Origin: Pseudomonas resinovorans NBRC 106553
GTDB lineage: Bacteria; Pseudomonadota; Gammaproteobacteria; Pseudomonadales; Pseudomonadaceae
Length of the DNA: 64,000 nt
Assembly (NCBI RefSeq): GCF_000412695.1
Contig: NC_021499.1
Span: 5,394,001-5,458,000 of the forward strand
Reading direction: 5' to 3'
Positions 63,023 through 64,000 of this stretch are shown in pieces (positions within the stretch are counted from its first letter, which is position 1; each line of letters begins with the position of its first letter). A program made the position numbers and the translations under genes. Below the pieces are notes generated by a model, which did no database searches, was not told the DNA's origin, and saw only the letters and a list, made by a program, of their open reading frames with translations.

Positions 63023-64000
63023 CAGGCCTCCTGGCCAAGTAGCGAGAGCGCCATCCGACGGACCTGCTTCAGGTCCACCGGTTTGCTCAGGCAAGCATCC
63101 GCGCCGCGCCGACGCGCTTCGGCCAGGAGCTTTTCATCCACCGCCGCACTCACCACCAGCACCGGCGTCATGGCCAGGCGCGGGCTGGAGCGCACGAAGT
63201 CGAGCACATCCAGGCCATCGCCGTCGGGCAGGTCGAGGTCCAGCAGCAGCAGGGCCGGGGTGATGTCCGCCAGCAGGCTCAGCGCCTTGCCAACCGAACC
63301 CGCGCCACGCACCTCGGCCATGTCCCGCAGGCCCTCCTGCAGCACCTTCAGGCAGGCGGCGTGGTCTTCCACGCAGAGCACCTTCGGCAGCACCGCCGGC
63401 GCCTCCGCTTCGTCCGTGATCGGTACGGGCGGCTCGAAGTCATCCGGCGTCGAGACGCTGGGCAGGTCGATCCAGAAACGGCTACCGATATCCGGCGCGC
63501 TGCTGAAGCCCATCTCGCCGCCCATCAACTCCGCCAGTTCGCGGCACAACACCAGGCCGATGCCAGTGCCGGGAATGGTCGAATTCTCCCGTCCAAGGCG
63601 CTGGAACGGCTGGAACAGCATGGTCTGCTGCTCGCGGTTGAGGCCCGGACCACTGTCTGCAACCCACAGGCGCACAGCCGCCGGGCGCACCTCGTAGCCC
63701 ATGCTCACCATGCCCTGCGGGCTGTTGTACTTCACCGCGTTGGACAGCAGGTTCAGCATCACCTGGCGCAGGCGCCGGGCGTCGGCCATCACATGCAGCG
63801 GCGGCACCGGCGGCACCATCAGTTGCAATTGCAGGTGGCGCGCCTGCAGTTCGGGCTGGATCAGCTCGGAACAGCTGGCCAGCAGCGGGCCGATATCCAC
63901 GGGCTTGAGCTGCAGCTTCTGGCGGCGGTTCTCGATGCTCGACAGGTCGAGGATGTCGTCCACCAGCGAGGTGAGGTGGCGGCTCGCGTTGACGATCTCC
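63022..64000 (-). CDS. Hybrid sensor histidine kinase/response regulator, C-terminal part (partial)
   Basis: The frame stays open to the window edge at 64000, so the N-terminal sensor part is missing. From the edge it reads a dimerisation/phosphoacceptor helix (SRHLTSLVDDILDLSSIE), then the HATPase domain (NLLSNAVKYNS, VADSGPGLN, LGRENSTIPGTGIGLVLC). After a linker comes a receiver domain (VLCVEDHAACLKVL, phosphoacceptor Asp in LLDLDLPDGDG, Lys in LSKPVD). Such hybrids often pass phosphate to an Hpt protein. The signal and target are not visible. Confidence 0.9.
   Translation of the reverse strand, partial: EIVNASRHLTSLVDDILDLSSIENRRQKLQLKPVDIGPLLASCSELIQPELQARHLQLQLMVPPVPPLHVMADARRLRQVMLNLLSNAVKYNSPQGMVSMGYEVRPAAVRLWVADSGPGLNREQQTMLFQPFQRLGRENSTIPGTGIGLVLCRELAELMGGEMGFSSAPDIGSRFWIDLPSVSTPDDFEPPVPITDEAEAPAVLPKVLCVEDHAACLKVLQEGLRDMAEVRGAGSVGKALSLLADITPALLLLDLDLPDGDGLDVLDFVRSSPRLAMTPVLVVSAAVDEKLLAEARRRGADACLSKPVDLKQVRRMALSLLGQEA

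Overview
The window is a 64 kb piece of a GC-rich chromosome from a Pseudomonas species (gammaproteobacteria). Gene content and order follow the P. aeruginosa region that runs from cbrAB through pcnB-folK-panBC, the nusA/infB/pnp cluster, carAB and dnaKJ to the lldPDE lactate locus. The protein sequences are close to Pseudomonas families throughout. There is no prophage, CRISPR array, rRNA operon or large transferred island. Most of it is conserved housekeeping sequence, so the unusual content lies in the gaps between genes and in a few accessory genes.

Layout. 1-2.3 kb: end of cbrA, cbrB, and the catabolite-repression sRNA CrcZ with a sigma-54 promoter and a CbrB-type palindrome. 2.4-8.3 kb: pcnB, folK, panB, panC, panD, pgi. 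8.4-15.9 kb: an accessory block with a GlxA-type regulator divergent from a secreted DJ-1/PfpI protein, an acetyl-CoA synthetase, a DUF2236 protein, a thiolase and an rRNA-type methyltransferase. 16-22.5 kb: an envelope block with a DUF748 protein, three tandem DUF2845 paralogues, a rhomboid protease, CsbD and BON stress proteins. 22.7-38.6 kb: a long minus-strand run read as ftsH-folP-glmM-tpiA-secG-tRNA-Leu-tRNA-fMet-rimP-nusA-infB-rbfA-truB-rpsO-pnp, followed by a zinc-finger/membrane/TPR protein. 38.8-39.5 kb: a decayed rlmE (ftsJ) gene beside yhbY. 39.7-50.7 kb: a DUF4149 gene, greA, carB, a LysE-type exporter, carA, dapB, dnaJ, dnaK, grpE, all minus strand. 50.8-55.1 kb: recN, fur, bamE/omlA, rnfH, ratA, smpB. 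55.1-62 kb: lldR, lldP, lldD and a large D-lactate dehydrogenase. 62.2-64 kb: two small secreted paralogues and the end of a hybrid histidine kinase.

How the parts work together. CbrA/CbrB drive CrcZ, which in Pseudomonas titrates Hfq/Crc off A-rich targets. Two carbon-uptake genes in the same window (acs at 10.6 kb and lldP at 56.2 kb) carry such A-rich motifs at their ribosome binding sites, so they are plausible targets. The carA leader holds a strong terminator hairpin inside a 25-codon reading frame, which fits attenuation. One short intergenic region carries both a heat-shock promoter for grpE and a LexA box for recN.

The most surprising finding is the loss of rlmE. Recognisable N-terminal, central and C-terminal fragments remain in the correct place and order, but with large deletions, a stop codon and frameshifts. 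A second structural finding is a short dispersed element present three times (39.5, 45.9 and 62.9 kb) with inverted ends. I did not find a clearly new multi-gene system.
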